From NCBI RefSeq assembly GCF_900312815.1, contig NZ_OMPE01000009.1:868001-932000 (forward strand): DNA of 64,000 nt. Reading direction: 5' to 3'. The DNA comes from Aquimarina sp. AU474 (GTDB taxonomy: Bacteria; Bacteroidota; Bacteroidia; Flavobacteriales; Flavobacteriaceae). Both the position numbers and the translations under genes were made by a program. The notes under the pieces were generated by a model. The model saw only the letters and a list, made by a program, of their open reading frames with translations, did not search any database and was not told the origin of the DNA. Positions 7,805-15,717 of this stretch are shown here, one piece after another; position 1 is the first letter of the stretch, and each line of letters begins with the position of its first letter.

Positions 7805-9316
7805 ATGACAAAAAATATTAGGGTGCGCTTTGCTCCTAGTCCTACTGGACCTTTACATATTGGAGGTGTAAGAACAGCTTTATTTAATTACCTCTTTGCC
7901 AAAAAACACAATGGAACTTTTATACTAAGAATAGAAGACACTGATCAAAACAGATACGTACCTGGTGCGGAAGAGTATATCAAAAATGCTTTTGAATGGT
8001 GCAAAATTCCTTATGATGAAGGTCCTGATAAAGATGGTGGTTATGGCCCATATCGACAAAGCGAACGTAAACACTTATACAAACAATATGCAGATCAATT
8101 AATTGAAAATGGTTCTGCATACTATGCTTTTGATACTCCGGATGAATTAGATCATCATCGTAAAAATCATGAGGCCAATGGCAAAACCTTTATATACAAT
8201 TGGCATAATCGAGAAAAGTTAAATAATTCACTATCTCTTTCAGAAAAAGAAATACAGAAAAAAATAGAGTCTGGTGATTCTTTTGTAATACGATTTAAGT
8301 CTCCAAAAGACGAAATCTTACATCTCCAAGATGAAATAAGAGGAGACATAAAAATTGATACCAATATTCTGGATGATAAAATATTGTTTAAAAGTGATGG
8401 GATGCCCACATATCATTTGGCAAATATAGTAGATGATCATCTCATGAAAATTACAGATGTAATTCGAGGAGAAGAATGGTTGCCTTCTCTAGCCTTGCAT
8501 GTATTATTATATCGTGCATTAGGTTGGGATGTTCCACGTTTTTCACACCTACCTTTAATTTTAAAACCTGTTGGGAAAGGAAAACTAAGTAAAAGAGATG
8601 GTGATAAAATGGGATTCCCTGTTTTTCCTTTGCAATGGATTGATCCAAAAAACAATGAAATATCTTCAGGCTATAAAGAAGATGGATACCTGCCTGAAGC
8701 GGTTATAAATATGCTCGCCTTTTTGGGATGGAACCCTGGTACCGAACAAGAATTGTTTTCTCTAGATGAGCTTATTCAAGAATTTGATCTTGCCCGAGTA
8801 AATAAATCAGGAGCGAAATTTGATCCAGAAAAAACTAAATGGTTTCAACAACAGCATCTTCATAAATTAGATAACGAAGTATTGTCTTTACAATTTAATA
8901 AATTACTTGACCAAAATAATATTACCACATCATTAGATACAAAACACATTGTAAACCTTATAAAAGAACGTGCCACTTTTGTAAATGATCTTTGGGATCT
9001 TGGTCAGTTTTTCTTTATATCACCAAGCCAATACGACACCAAAGCAGTTAAAAAAGCTTGGAAAGAAGACACGCCTGATTTAATGCATGAGCTCACCAGA
9101 ATACTTAATGATATCGCCGATTTCTCTGCCGATAATGTTTCAACTATTACAAAAGGTTGGATTACAGGAAAAGAAATTGGTTTTGGTAAAATAATGATGC
9201 CATTGAGAATTGCTCTTATCGGCTCACTTCAAGGACCCGATCTTTTTGAGGTTGCATCTATATTAGGAAAAAAAGAGACTATTAAAAGGATTGAAAATAC
9301 AATTGAAAAATTATAA
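7805..9316 (+). CDS. gltX: Glutamyl-tRNA synthetase
   Basis: A class I aminoacyl-tRNA synthetase that charges tRNA-Glu. The HIGH-like motif is LHIGG at residues 17-21 and the KMSKS-like motif is KLSKR at 260-264, with the following D-G-D-K typical of GluRS. The early GVRTALFNYLFA and RIEDTD segments are also characteristic. Length (503) is normal. The gene appears monocistronic with its own promoter; the small DUF4177 gene follows after 119 bases. Confidence 0.97.
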   Translation: MTKNIRVRFAPSPTGPLHIGGVRTALFNYLFAKKHNGTFILRIEDTDQNRYVPGAEEYIKNAFEWCKIPYDEGPDKDGGYGPYRQSERKHLYKQYADQLIENGSAYYAFDTPDELDHHRKNHEANGKTFIYNWHNREKLNNSLSLSEKEIQKKIESGDSFVIRFKSPKDEILHLQDEIRGDIKIDTNILDDKILFKSDGMPTYHLANIVDDHLMKITDVIRGEEWLPSLALHVLLYRALGWDVPRFSHLPLILKPVGKGKLSKRDGDKMGFPVFPLQWIDPKNNEISSGYKEDGYLPEAVINMLAFLGWNPGTEQELFSLDELIQEFDLARVNKSGAKFDPEKTKWFQQQHLHKLDNEVLSLQFNKLLDQNNITTSLDTKHIVNLIKERATFVNDLWDLGQFFFISPSQYDTKAVKKAWKEDTPDLMHELTRILNDIADFSADNVSTITKGWITGKEIGFGKIMMPLRIALIGSLQGPDLFEVASILGKKETIKRIENTIEKL

Positions 9317-9435
9317 AACGTTCACCATATAAGGTATTTCTTACTATTTTTTGGTGGGATACCTATGCCCTATTGATGTAACATAATTGCAAGAAATGCT
9401 ACTAATACAGTAACTATATCTTTAAAACTACAGCA

Positions 9436-9612
9436 ATGGGAAAAACTTTTAAGGTCTTAAAGTTATCAAACGTTTGGTCTACCGAAAAACTTAGAAAAGA
9501 AGTTGAAGACACTCTTAATAAAGTATCTAACGAGGGTTGGAATATCGTTTCGGTAGCCTTTGGTTCGAGCAATGCTCAAATAGCAACAGCTATGATAACT
9601 ATTTCGAAATAA
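9436..9612 (+). CDS. Small DUF4177-like protein
   Basis: A 58-residue reading frame, shorter than usual gene-finder cut-offs. It starts at ATG 9436 and contains the signature-like stretch NEGWNIVSVAFGSS, very similar to the EGW-hhSVh core of DUF4177 proteins, which are small alpha/beta proteins of unknown function. A near-consensus promoter element TATCTTTA sits at 9417-9424, 12 bases upstream. It precedes the SPFH gene by 68 bases in the same direction, so the two may be co-transcribed. Confidence 0.65.
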   Translation: MGKTFKVLKLSNVWSTEKLRKEVEDTLNKVSNEGWNIVSVAFGSSNAQIATAMITISK

Positions 9613-9680
9613 GTATAATGAGTTTACAAATAATCTGTACATTCATTACTAAATAACTATTAACTTTTAATCTAAAAACA

Positions 9681-10628
9681 ATGGGTCTATATTTAATTCC
9701 ACTATTTATATTCGGGTTCATCATTTTGATATCCGGAATCTTTACTGTAAAACAGCAAACCGCCGCTATCGTAGAACGATTTGGTAAATTCTTAAGTACC
9801 AGAAACTCTGGACTGCATTTTAAAATTCCTGTCTTTGATCGAATCGCAGGACGTATAAACTTAAAAATACAACAGCTAGATGTATTGGTCGAAACCAAAA
9901 CAAAGGATGATGTATTTGTTCGACTTAAAATCTCTGTGCAATTTCAAGTTATCAAAGAAAAAGTTTATGATGCTTTTTACAAATTAGAAAATCCACATGA
10001 TCAAATTACTTCGTATGTATTTGATGTTGTTCGTGCCGAAGTTCCAAAAATGAAATTAGATGATGTTTTTGAACGTAAGGATGATATTGCCATTGCTGTA
10101 AAACAAGAATTAAATGAAGCCATGGTTAACTATGGTTATGATATTATAAAAACTCTTGTAACGGATATTGATCCAGATTTACAAGTAAAAGAAGCTATGA
10201 ATCGTATTAATGCAGCAGAACGTGAAAAAGTGGCAGCCGAATATGAAGCTGAAGCTGAAAGAATTAAAATTGTTGCAAAGGCAAGAGCCGAAGCTGAAAG
10301 TAAAAGATTACAAGGTCAAGGTATTGCTGATCAGCGTAGAGAAATCGCACGAGGTCTTGAAGAAAGTGTAGACGTATTAAATAATGTAGGGATTAATTCT
10401 CAAGAAGCTTCTGCCCTAATTGTAGTAACGCAACATTATGATACTTTACAATCTATTGGTGAAGAAACAAATAGTAATCTTATTTTATTGCCTAACTCAC
10501 CACAAGCTGGTAGTGATATGTTAAATAATATGATTGCATCATTTACAGCTTCTAATCAAATAGGTGAAGAAATGAAAAAGCAAAATGCTAAAAAAGGTCT
10601 GGGTCGAAAAAAATCTGACAATGAATAA
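9681..10628 (+). CDS. SPFH/stomatin-prohibitin family membrane scaffold protein
   Basis: A single N-terminal membrane helix (about residues 4-22) is followed by an SPFH (band 7) domain (about 25-200, with VERFGKF and TKDDVFVRLKISVQFQV) and a long Ala/Glu-rich coiled coil (about 185-235). Such proteins form oligomeric microdomain scaffolds at the inner membrane and often associate with proteases; the sequence most resembles the HIR/slipin branch. The C-terminus is basic and low in complexity. A strong terminator follows. No NfeD partner is present. The specific client is unknown. Confidence 0.88.
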   Translation: MGLYLIPLFIFGFIILISGIFTVKQQTAAIVERFGKFLSTRNSGLHFKIPVFDRIAGRINLKIQQLDVLVETKTKDDVFVRLKISVQFQVIKEKVYDAFYKLENPHDQITSYVFDVVRAEVPKMKLDDVFERKDDIAIAVKQELNEAMVNYGYDIIKTLVTDIDPDLQVKEAMNRINAAEREKVAAEYEAEAERIKIVAKARAEAESKRLQGQGIADQRREIARGLEESVDVLNNVGINSQEASALIVVTQHYDTLQSIGEETNSNLILLPNSPQAGSDMLNNMIASFTASNQIGEEMKKQNAKKGLGRKKSDNE

Positions 10629-10652
10629 AAATTCTTGATTTCTATCAAAACA

Positions 10653-10688
10653 AACCCGATCATAAAAATTGATCGGGTTATTTTTTTG
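10653..10688 (+). terminator. Rho-independent terminator after the SPFH gene
   Basis: AACCCGATC and GATCGGGTT form a 9-base stem around a 9-base loop, followed by a run of seven T. Confidence 0.85.
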
Positions 10689-10917
10689 ACTTGTCCTAAA
10701 AATTAGAAAAACCTGCTCTTTTTATATTAAAAATGAATTTAAAGCGTTTTTGCACGGTTTTTGATTATTATCTAATAGTTATGACCTTATTCATTTTTTT
10801 CAACATTAAAACAAGCCTTAAAGCCTTGTTTTTAATAAGAAAAAATGATACATATTTTAAAACAATAAGGAATTATTATAGTTCAAAAATTAATTATATT
10901 TACAAAAATTTAGTCCC

Positions 10918-11427
10918 ATGAAAAATTACTTTTTAATTTTACTCTTCATTTCTGGAAGTGTTTTTTCCCAAAATGTAGACGCGCTCAAAAAATTAGCACT
11001 AAGAGATGCTAAAGCAACTTCTGAAGCTTCTCTTAAACAAGACTCGAACACTCTTTTAAAGTATACTCATCCAAACATCTTCGAAAAATACGGTAAATCA
11101 AAGATGTTAGAAACTATGGATGATATTTTTAGGACTATGAAAGCCCAAAAAATAAAAATTACTAGTTCTGAAATTGATGAAATTGCAGATATTAGAAAAG
11201 AATATAAAGAATATAGGTGCCTAATAAAAAATACGGTTAAGATGGATTTTAATGGACGAGTCGTAACCTTAAAAAGCTCTTTATTTGGGTTTTATGATAA
11301 AAAGAAAGAACAGTGGTATTTTGTAGAATCGAATAAACTTTTGGATGATCCTGAAACACAAAAGCTGTTTCCAAGGTTCAAAACGGATATAGAAATACCA
11401 CTTGATGAACATATAGCAGAAAACTAG
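10918..11427 (+). CDS. Exported protein, NTF2-like by size, unrecognised
   Basis: A 169-residue protein with a clear Sec signal peptide (MKNYFLILLFISGSVFSQ, cleaved before or after the Q at about residue 18). The mature part has the helix-then-sheet look of small NTF2/SnoaL-like secreted proteins of Bacteroidota (KYTHPNIFEKYG, then beta strands ending in WYFVES), but I cannot assign a family with certainty. It stands alone between two terminators. An AT-rich upstream region contains TATATTTA at 10895-10902 as a possible promoter. Confidence 0.75.
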   Translation: MKNYFLILLFISGSVFSQNVDALKKLALRDAKATSEASLKQDSNTLLKYTHPNIFEKYGKSKMLETMDDIFRTMKAQKIKITSSEIDEIADIRKEYKEYRCLIKNTVKMDFNGRVVTLKSSLFGFYDKKKEQWYFVESNKLLDDPETQKLFPRFKTDIEIPLDEHIAEN

Positions 11428-11445
11428 AAATTACAGAAAAAAATA

Positions 11446-11475
11446 AAAAGGTCACTTAAAATTAAGTGACCTTTT
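11446..11475. terminator. Bidirectional terminator
   Basis: AAAAGGTCACTTAA and TTAAGTGACCTTTT form a perfect 14-base stem with a 2-base centre, between convergent genes (the exported protein and glnS). Confidence 0.85.
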
Positions 11476-11479
11476 CTAT

Positions 11480-13522
11480 TTATAAATTATACTTTTTTAC
11501 TAAAACTGAAGCTTCTTCTTGTAATAATTCATTTTTATCTTCTACTCCTTTGGTAATAAATTCTATTGCCGCAGTATCCGGTTGAAGCCCCTTTTTATCT
11601 AGAGCAATTCTTAATGCTATCATAGTAGCTATGCGAGTTCCAGCCTTTTTTACAGCTGTTCCATATAATGGTATTAATTCTTCTAATTCTATACCCTCTG
11701 CAGCCTTTTCTATTTTAATTTTAAGAGCTTCTCTTTTCTCATCAGGAAGATTTGTATACTTCTTTCCACCTCTCTTTATTTCCTCGATAGCAGGTATCTC
11801 TTTTTGATTATTTTGTTGTGCTTTTTGAGGATTTGTATTCGTATTAGCTGGTTTTATTTTTGCCCAAGTATCTTTTAACCCAACAGTCTTGTTAAAAACT
11901 AAACTTTCCTTTTTACTATCTACATCTACATTAAAATATCCCAATCTCTGAAACTGAAATTGATCCAATGCACTTACGTTTTTTAAGCTTGGTTCTAAAT
12001 AACCCGTTATCGTCTTCAAAGAACTAGGGTTTATAAACTCCATAAAATCCTTGTCCTTATGACCACCTGGAGCTTCATCATTAAATAATCTATCATAGAT
12101 CCTAACCTCGGCCTGTACCGCATGTGCTATAGAAACCCAATGTAAAGTACCTTTTACATTACGCTTTGATTCTTCAGTACCACTACCCGACTTACTCTTT
12201 GGATCATATGTACAATGAATTTCGACTATATTGCCCTCATTATCCTTAATAACTTGCTCTCCTTTAATAATATAAGCATTTTTGAGACGCACTTCTTTAC
12301 CTAAAGTTAACCTAAAAAACTTCCTTCCCGCTGCTTCTTTAAAGTCTTCCCTTTCTATAAACAATTCCCCAGAAAAAGGCACTTTTCTAGATCCCGCAGA
12401 TTCATCTTCAGGATTATTTTCAGCTTCTAGCCATTCCTCTTCTCCTTTAGAATAATTTGTAATTACGAGTTTTACTGGATCCAATACTGCCATCACTCTA
12501 GGTGCAGTTTTATTTAAATCTTCACGTATACAAAATTCTAATAAAGACACATCTATTACGTTCTCTCTCTTGGCAACTCCAACAGTTTCTACAAATTTGC
12601 GTATTGATGTTGGTGTATATCCACGTCTTCTCAATCCCGAGATAGTTGGCATTCTGGGATCATCCCAACCAGACACAACACCGTCTTCTACCAATTTGAG
12701 TAATTTACGCTTACTCATAATGGTATAGCTTAAATTAAGTCGTGCAAATTCTCTTTGTTTAGGGCGCATTTTATCACTATATATTTGATCCAAAAACCAA
12801 TCATATAACTTTCTATGAGGTTTAAACTCTAATGAACATAATGAATGTGAAATGCTTTCTATATAATCACTTTCTCCGTGAGTCCAATCATACATTGGAT
12901 AAATACACCACTCATCACCGGTTCTATGGTGAGGTTTTTTAAGTATTCTATACATTAATGGATCACGCATTAACATATTAGGATCAGACATATCTATTTT
13001 GGCTCTTACTACATGTGATCCTTCATCAAACTCACCATTTTTCATTCTATTAAATAGATCCAAATTTTCCTCTACAGATCTATTTCTATATGGACTATCT
13101 GTACCAGGTTCTGTTGTGGTTCCTTTTTGTGCAGCAATTTCTTCTGCAGATTGAGAATCTATATATGCTTTACAGTCTTTAATTAATTGAACTGTCCAAT
13201 CGTATAATTGTTGAAAATAATCAGAAGAATAACACTCCTTATCCCATTGGTAACCCAACCATGTAATATCTTCTTTGATTGCATCAACATATTCTTGCTC
13301 TTCTTTGGCTGGATTAGTATCGTCAAAACGTAAATTAACTGGTGCATTATATCGTAATCCAAGACCAAAACTAATACCAATTGCCTTAGTATGGCCAATA
13401 TGTAAATATCCGTTAGGTTCTGGAGGAAAACGAAAACGAAGATGTTTCGTATCCATACCATTACTCAAATCTTCTTCTATAATATGCTCTATAAAATTGA
13501 GCGATTTTTTTTCTTCTGTCAT
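11480..13522 (-). CDS. glnS: Glutaminyl-tRNA synthetase with C-terminal extension
   Basis: A class I synthetase charging tRNA-Gln. HIGH is at residues 41-44 and the KMSKS-like MSKRK is at 269-273; PPEPNGYLH and the ERENVIDVSLLEF-type segment fit GlnRS. At 680 residues it is longer than the E. coli enzyme (554): a Gln/Asn-rich linker around 565-580 leads to a helical tail of about 100 residues (IPAIEEIKRGGKKYT onward). Such tails are annotated in some bacteria as YqeY or GatB-like fusions; here I can only say that an extra helical domain is present. A perfect TAnnTTTG promoter precedes the start. Confidence 0.95.
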   Translation of the reverse strand: MTEEKKSLNFIEHIIEEDLSNGMDTKHLRFRFPPEPNGYLHIGHTKAIGISFGLGLRYNAPVNLRFDDTNPAKEEQEYVDAIKEDITWLGYQWDKECYSSDYFQQLYDWTVQLIKDCKAYIDSQSAEEIAAQKGTTTEPGTDSPYRNRSVEENLDLFNRMKNGEFDEGSHVVRAKIDMSDPNMLMRDPLMYRILKKPHHRTGDEWCIYPMYDWTHGESDYIESISHSLCSLEFKPHRKLYDWFLDQIYSDKMRPKQREFARLNLSYTIMSKRKLLKLVEDGVVSGWDDPRMPTISGLRRRGYTPTSIRKFVETVGVAKRENVIDVSLLEFCIREDLNKTAPRVMAVLDPVKLVITNYSKGEEEWLEAENNPEDESAGSRKVPFSGELFIEREDFKEAAGRKFFRLTLGKEVRLKNAYIIKGEQVIKDNEGNIVEIHCTYDPKSKSGSGTEESKRNVKGTLHWVSIAHAVQAEVRIYDRLFNDEAPGGHKDKDFMEFINPSSLKTITGYLEPSLKNVSALDQFQFQRLGYFNVDVDSKKESLVFNKTVGLKDTWAKIKPANTNTNPQKAQQNNQKEIPAIEEIKRGGKKYTNLPDEKREALKIKIEKAAEGIELEELIPLYGTAVKKAGTRIATMIALRIALDKKGLQPDTAAIEFITKGVEDKNELLQEEASVLVKKYNL

Positions 13523-13540
13523 CTCTAATCAAATAAACCA

Positions 13541-13548
13541 CAAAACTA
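13541..13548 (-). promoter_or_regulatory. Promoter -7 element (TAGTTTTG) for glnS
   Basis: Minus-strand TAGTTTTG, exact TAnnTTTG, 19 bases before the glnS start. Confidence 0.55.
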
Positions 13549-13664
13549 CAAATTCTAATGATGCTTCACTATAGTATAAAACGCTTTAATGTAATTATTT
13601 CAATTATTATTATTTCTTATGAAAAGGGGTTGTTTTCCCTTAACCTATTCACAAAGATTCTTTA

Positions 13665-13672
13665 TACCTTTG
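13665..13672 (+). promoter_or_regulatory. Promoter -7 element (TACCTTTG) for folB
   Basis: An exact TAnnTTTG match located 12 bases before the GTG start at 13685. It lies inside the longest open frame upstream of folB, which argues that the first 22 codons of that frame are not translated. Confidence 0.55.
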
Positions 13673-13684
13673 TCAAAAAATTTC

Positions 13685-14041
13685 GTGGGATTAATCGAGT
13701 TAAAAAATATTAAGATATATGCCTATCATGGTTGCTTAGTAGAAGAAAAGAAAATTGGTTCCGATTATAGGGTAGATCTTAAGGTTAAGGCCGATCTAAC
13801 CAAATCGGCAATATCTGATCGATTAGCAGACACCGTAGATTATGTGCATCTTAATCATATTGTAAAAGAAGAAATGGCCATACGTTCTAAGTTGTTAGAA
13901 CATGCGGCAGAACGAATATTAATAAGAATATTAGATGAACTGCATTTGGTAAAAAAAGCTACCATTAAAGTTTCTAAAATTAACCCGCCAATTGGTGGAA
14001 ATGTAGAAAAGGTAACGATAATACGAAGTAAAAATCGTTAA
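13685..14041 (+). CDS. folB: Dihydroneopterin aldolase
   Basis: FolB cleaves 7,8-dihydroneopterin to 6-hydroxymethyl-dihydropterin and glycolaldehyde in folate synthesis. Family features: IYAYHGCLVEEKKIGSDYRVD near the start (the YHGCL tyrosine/Glu pocket) and KINPPIGGNVEKVTI with the conserved KxxPP near the end. With the GTG start at 13685 the protein is 118 residues, the normal size; an upstream ATG at 13619 would add 22 unrelated residues and cross the promoter, so I rejected it. No other folate gene is adjacent; tRNA-Cys follows. Confidence 0.92.
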   Translation: MGLIELKNIKIYAYHGCLVEEKKIGSDYRVDLKVKADLTKSAISDRLADTVDYVHLNHIVKEEMAIRSKLLEHAAERILIRILDELHLVKKATIKVSKINPPIGGNVEKVTIIRSKNR

Positions 14042-14111
14042 CTTTACAATATAAGAAGGGAGATAATGCAGTTTTAATGTAAAATCATGACCAAGAAATA
14101 ATAAATTTTTT

Positions 14112-14119
14112 TACATTTG
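14112..14119 (+). promoter_or_regulatory. Promoter -7 element (TACATTTG) for tRNA-Cys
   Basis: An exact TAnnTTTG match 18 bases before the 5' end of the tRNA. Confidence 0.55.
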
Positions 14120-14137
14120 CCTTCCAACCAAAAATTG

Positions 14138-14208
14138 GGTGTCGTGGCCGAGTGGCTAGGCAGTGGTCTGCAACACCATCTACAGCGGTTCGAATCCGCT
14201 CGACACCT
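14138..14208 (+). tRNA. tRNA-Cys (anticodon GCA)
   Basis: The acceptor stem pairs GGTGTCG with CGACACC; the anticodon loop CTGCAAC holds GCA at 14170-14172; the T arm is GCGG-TTCGAAT-CCGC. The discriminator base is T (U73), as expected for tRNA-Cys. The 3' CCA is not encoded and must be added enzymatically. It has its own promoter and is followed at once by a terminator, so it is a single-gene transcript. Confidence 0.96.
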
Positions 14209-14210
14209 CA

Positions 14211-14242
14211 AAAAAACCCTGTAATTAATTACAGGGTTTTTT
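14211..14242. terminator. Bidirectional terminator after tRNA-Cys
   Basis: AAAAAACCCTGTAATT and its perfect complement AATTACAGGGTTTTTT form a 32-base palindrome between the tRNA and the convergent LysE gene. Confidence 0.88.
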
Positions 14243-14936
14243 ATTTAAACTTAGATTCTGGTGTTATTTTTTCGATCTCATCCTGTATTCTTTTTTCCAT
14301 AGTATCTGGTAACACTCCTTTTAATATTAAGAAGACACCAAAAACCACCATTAGAATACTAATAATTCGTTTGGTAATATATGTTCGCTTAGGTGTTAAT
14401 TTTCGTTTTAAACGTTTAGCAAGTAACATTTTAAATACGTCAATAAATAGATAAGTACCCAAAACCACCGAGAAAAAATACACAATTCTATTAGTATTCA
14501 TATCTAATTGTGGACCAATAACTATGATAATACTTAACCAAAAACCCAATACTCCTATATTGATAAAATTGAGTAAAAACCCTTTTACAAACAACATCAA
14601 ATAATTATGCTTATTGATTACTTCAACAGAGGTATCTCTTAGTTTATTGTAATTTTTTCGTTCCTGAATAAAAGAAATTGCTCCATAAGTAGCTAGTAGC
14701 ATACCACCAAAAATGAATAATGCAGGATCATCTTTTATTTTTTCTAAAATCTGATTGGTACTAAAATAGGCAATCAGAATAAAAACTATATCAGCAAAAA
14801 TTACACCTAAATCCACAGCTAATGCTGCTCGAAAACCTTTAATTGCTGCTGTTTCGAGTAGTACAAAGAAAACAGGCCCAATTAAAAAGGCTAATAAAAT
14901 TCCTAAAGGGATAGCGGCCTGAGCATCTTGAAGCAT
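14241..14936 (-). CDS. LysE/RhtB family exporter
   Basis: A 231-residue inner-membrane protein with six hydrophobic segments and the family N-terminus (AAIPLGILLAFLIGPVFFVLLE, with the conserved G-P-x-F turn). LysE/RhtB proteins export amino acids and related small metabolites; the substrate cannot be predicted. The gene is monocistronic, with a TAnnTTTG promoter 22 bases upstream, and its stop sits in the bidirectional terminator. Confidence 0.85.
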   Translation of the reverse strand: MLQDAQAAIPLGILLAFLIGPVFFVLLETAAIKGFRAALAVDLGVIFADIVFILIAYFSTNQILEKIKDDPALFIFGGMLLATYGAISFIQERKNYNKLRDTSVEVINKHNYLMLFVKGFLLNFINIGVLGFWLSIIIVIGPQLDMNTNRIVYFFSVVLGTYLFIDVFKMLLAKRLKRKLTPKRTYITKRIISILMVVFGVFLILKGVLPDTMEKRIQDEIEKITPESKFK

Positions 14937-14957
14937 GGGATATAAAAATCTTTCCTA

Positions 14958-14965
14958 CAAAGTTA
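14958..14965 (-). promoter_or_regulatory. Promoter -7 element (TAACTTTG) for the LysE gene
   Basis: Minus-strand TAACTTTG, exact TAnnTTTG, 22 bases before the start at 14936. Confidence 0.5.
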
Positions 14966-14975
14966 AAAAAACTAC

Positions 14976-15650
14976 TTAGTTAACTTCAATAATTTTTCCA
15001 CCTAAAAGTTTTTGGGTATCCATTTGCTTTGGATTTCCAAAAATTCTAATAGTACCACCAGCGTTAGTATTTGCTTTTAAATAGTTTTTGGCATTTACTT
15101 CTGCCGTACCGCCAGCACTTACTTTTACCTGAGTTTCGTTTGTTTGTAGGTTTTGCGCATAATATTGACCACCAGAATTGATAATAACTTCTTGCTCTTT
15201 AGCATTTCCATCTAACTCAATTTCTCCACCAGTAATTGCTTTACCAAAAACATATCCAGCCTCAATTTCAGCTTTAATTCTCCCGCCTTCTTGAGCTCTT
15301 AAATCCAAAGATTTTGAACTAATTATATTTTTTGCTTCTACATTAGCGCCCTCGTTAACGTCAATTTTATTAATCTCTTTATAATATACTATTACTTCGG
15401 TATTGTTATTATCCCAAAGATTATCAAGAAACATCCTTATCTTAAGAAGATTTCCTTTTTGAACCACGTCAACTTCTCTCCTTTTGATCCCCATTACTTC
15501 AACCTTATTTTCAGTTGATTCAATCAAAGTAACTCTTATTTTATCAAAAACTTTTAACTCATTAAAATCACCAATATTTTTTGTGATAGCATCTTGTGCT
15601 TGTGCCATTGTAACTAATGAAAACACCAAAAGAATCAATACTTTTTTCAT
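14976..15650 (-). CDS. Exported head-GIN (DUF2807) domain protein
   Basis: A Sec signal peptide (MKKVLILLVFSLVTMAQAQ) precedes a 205-residue mature part with the repeating beta-helix pattern of DUF2807 (FNELKVFDKIRVTLIES at the start; later G-G-x-x-x-A/Q turns such as EGGRIKAEIEAG, TGGEIELDGNA and AGGTAEVNAKN at roughly 20-residue spacing). The fold is a right-handed beta solenoid found in many Bacteroidota periplasmic or surface proteins; no enzymatic role is known. It lies between LysE and rnr in the same direction, with intergenic gaps and no obvious functional link. Confidence 0.85.
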   Translation of the reverse strand: MKKVLILLVFSLVTMAQAQDAITKNIGDFNELKVFDKIRVTLIESTENKVEVMGIKRREVDVVQKGNLLKIRMFLDNLWDNNNTEVIVYYKEINKIDVNEGANVEAKNIISSKSLDLRAQEGGRIKAEIEAGYVFGKAITGGEIELDGNAKEQEVIINSGGQYYAQNLQTNETQVKVSAGGTAEVNAKNYLKANTNAGGTIRIFGNPKQMDTQKLLGGKIIEVN

Positions 15651-15717
15651 TGCCTTAAATTTTAAAAATTAGACTTAAGATTTTTGTGTATTTATATAAT
15701 AAAAAAACAACTCTTCA

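Noticed and set aside
8530..8543. GTTCCACGT within gltX as a possible parS half-site
   Set aside because: Only one half of the palindrome is present (GTTCCACGTTTTTC), and it lies in well-conserved coding sequence.
9317..9435. Possible hairpin AGGTAT...ATACCT after gltX as a terminator
   Set aside because: Only a 6-base stem with a long loop and no T-run.
10733..10921. A 62-codon frame before the exported protein gene
   Set aside because: Very AT-rich composition, no family features, runs into the start of the next gene and overlaps its likely promoter; probably spurious.
13619..13684. Upstream ATG for folB
   Set aside because: It would add 22 residues unlike the family and would require translation across the promoter element at 13665-13672.
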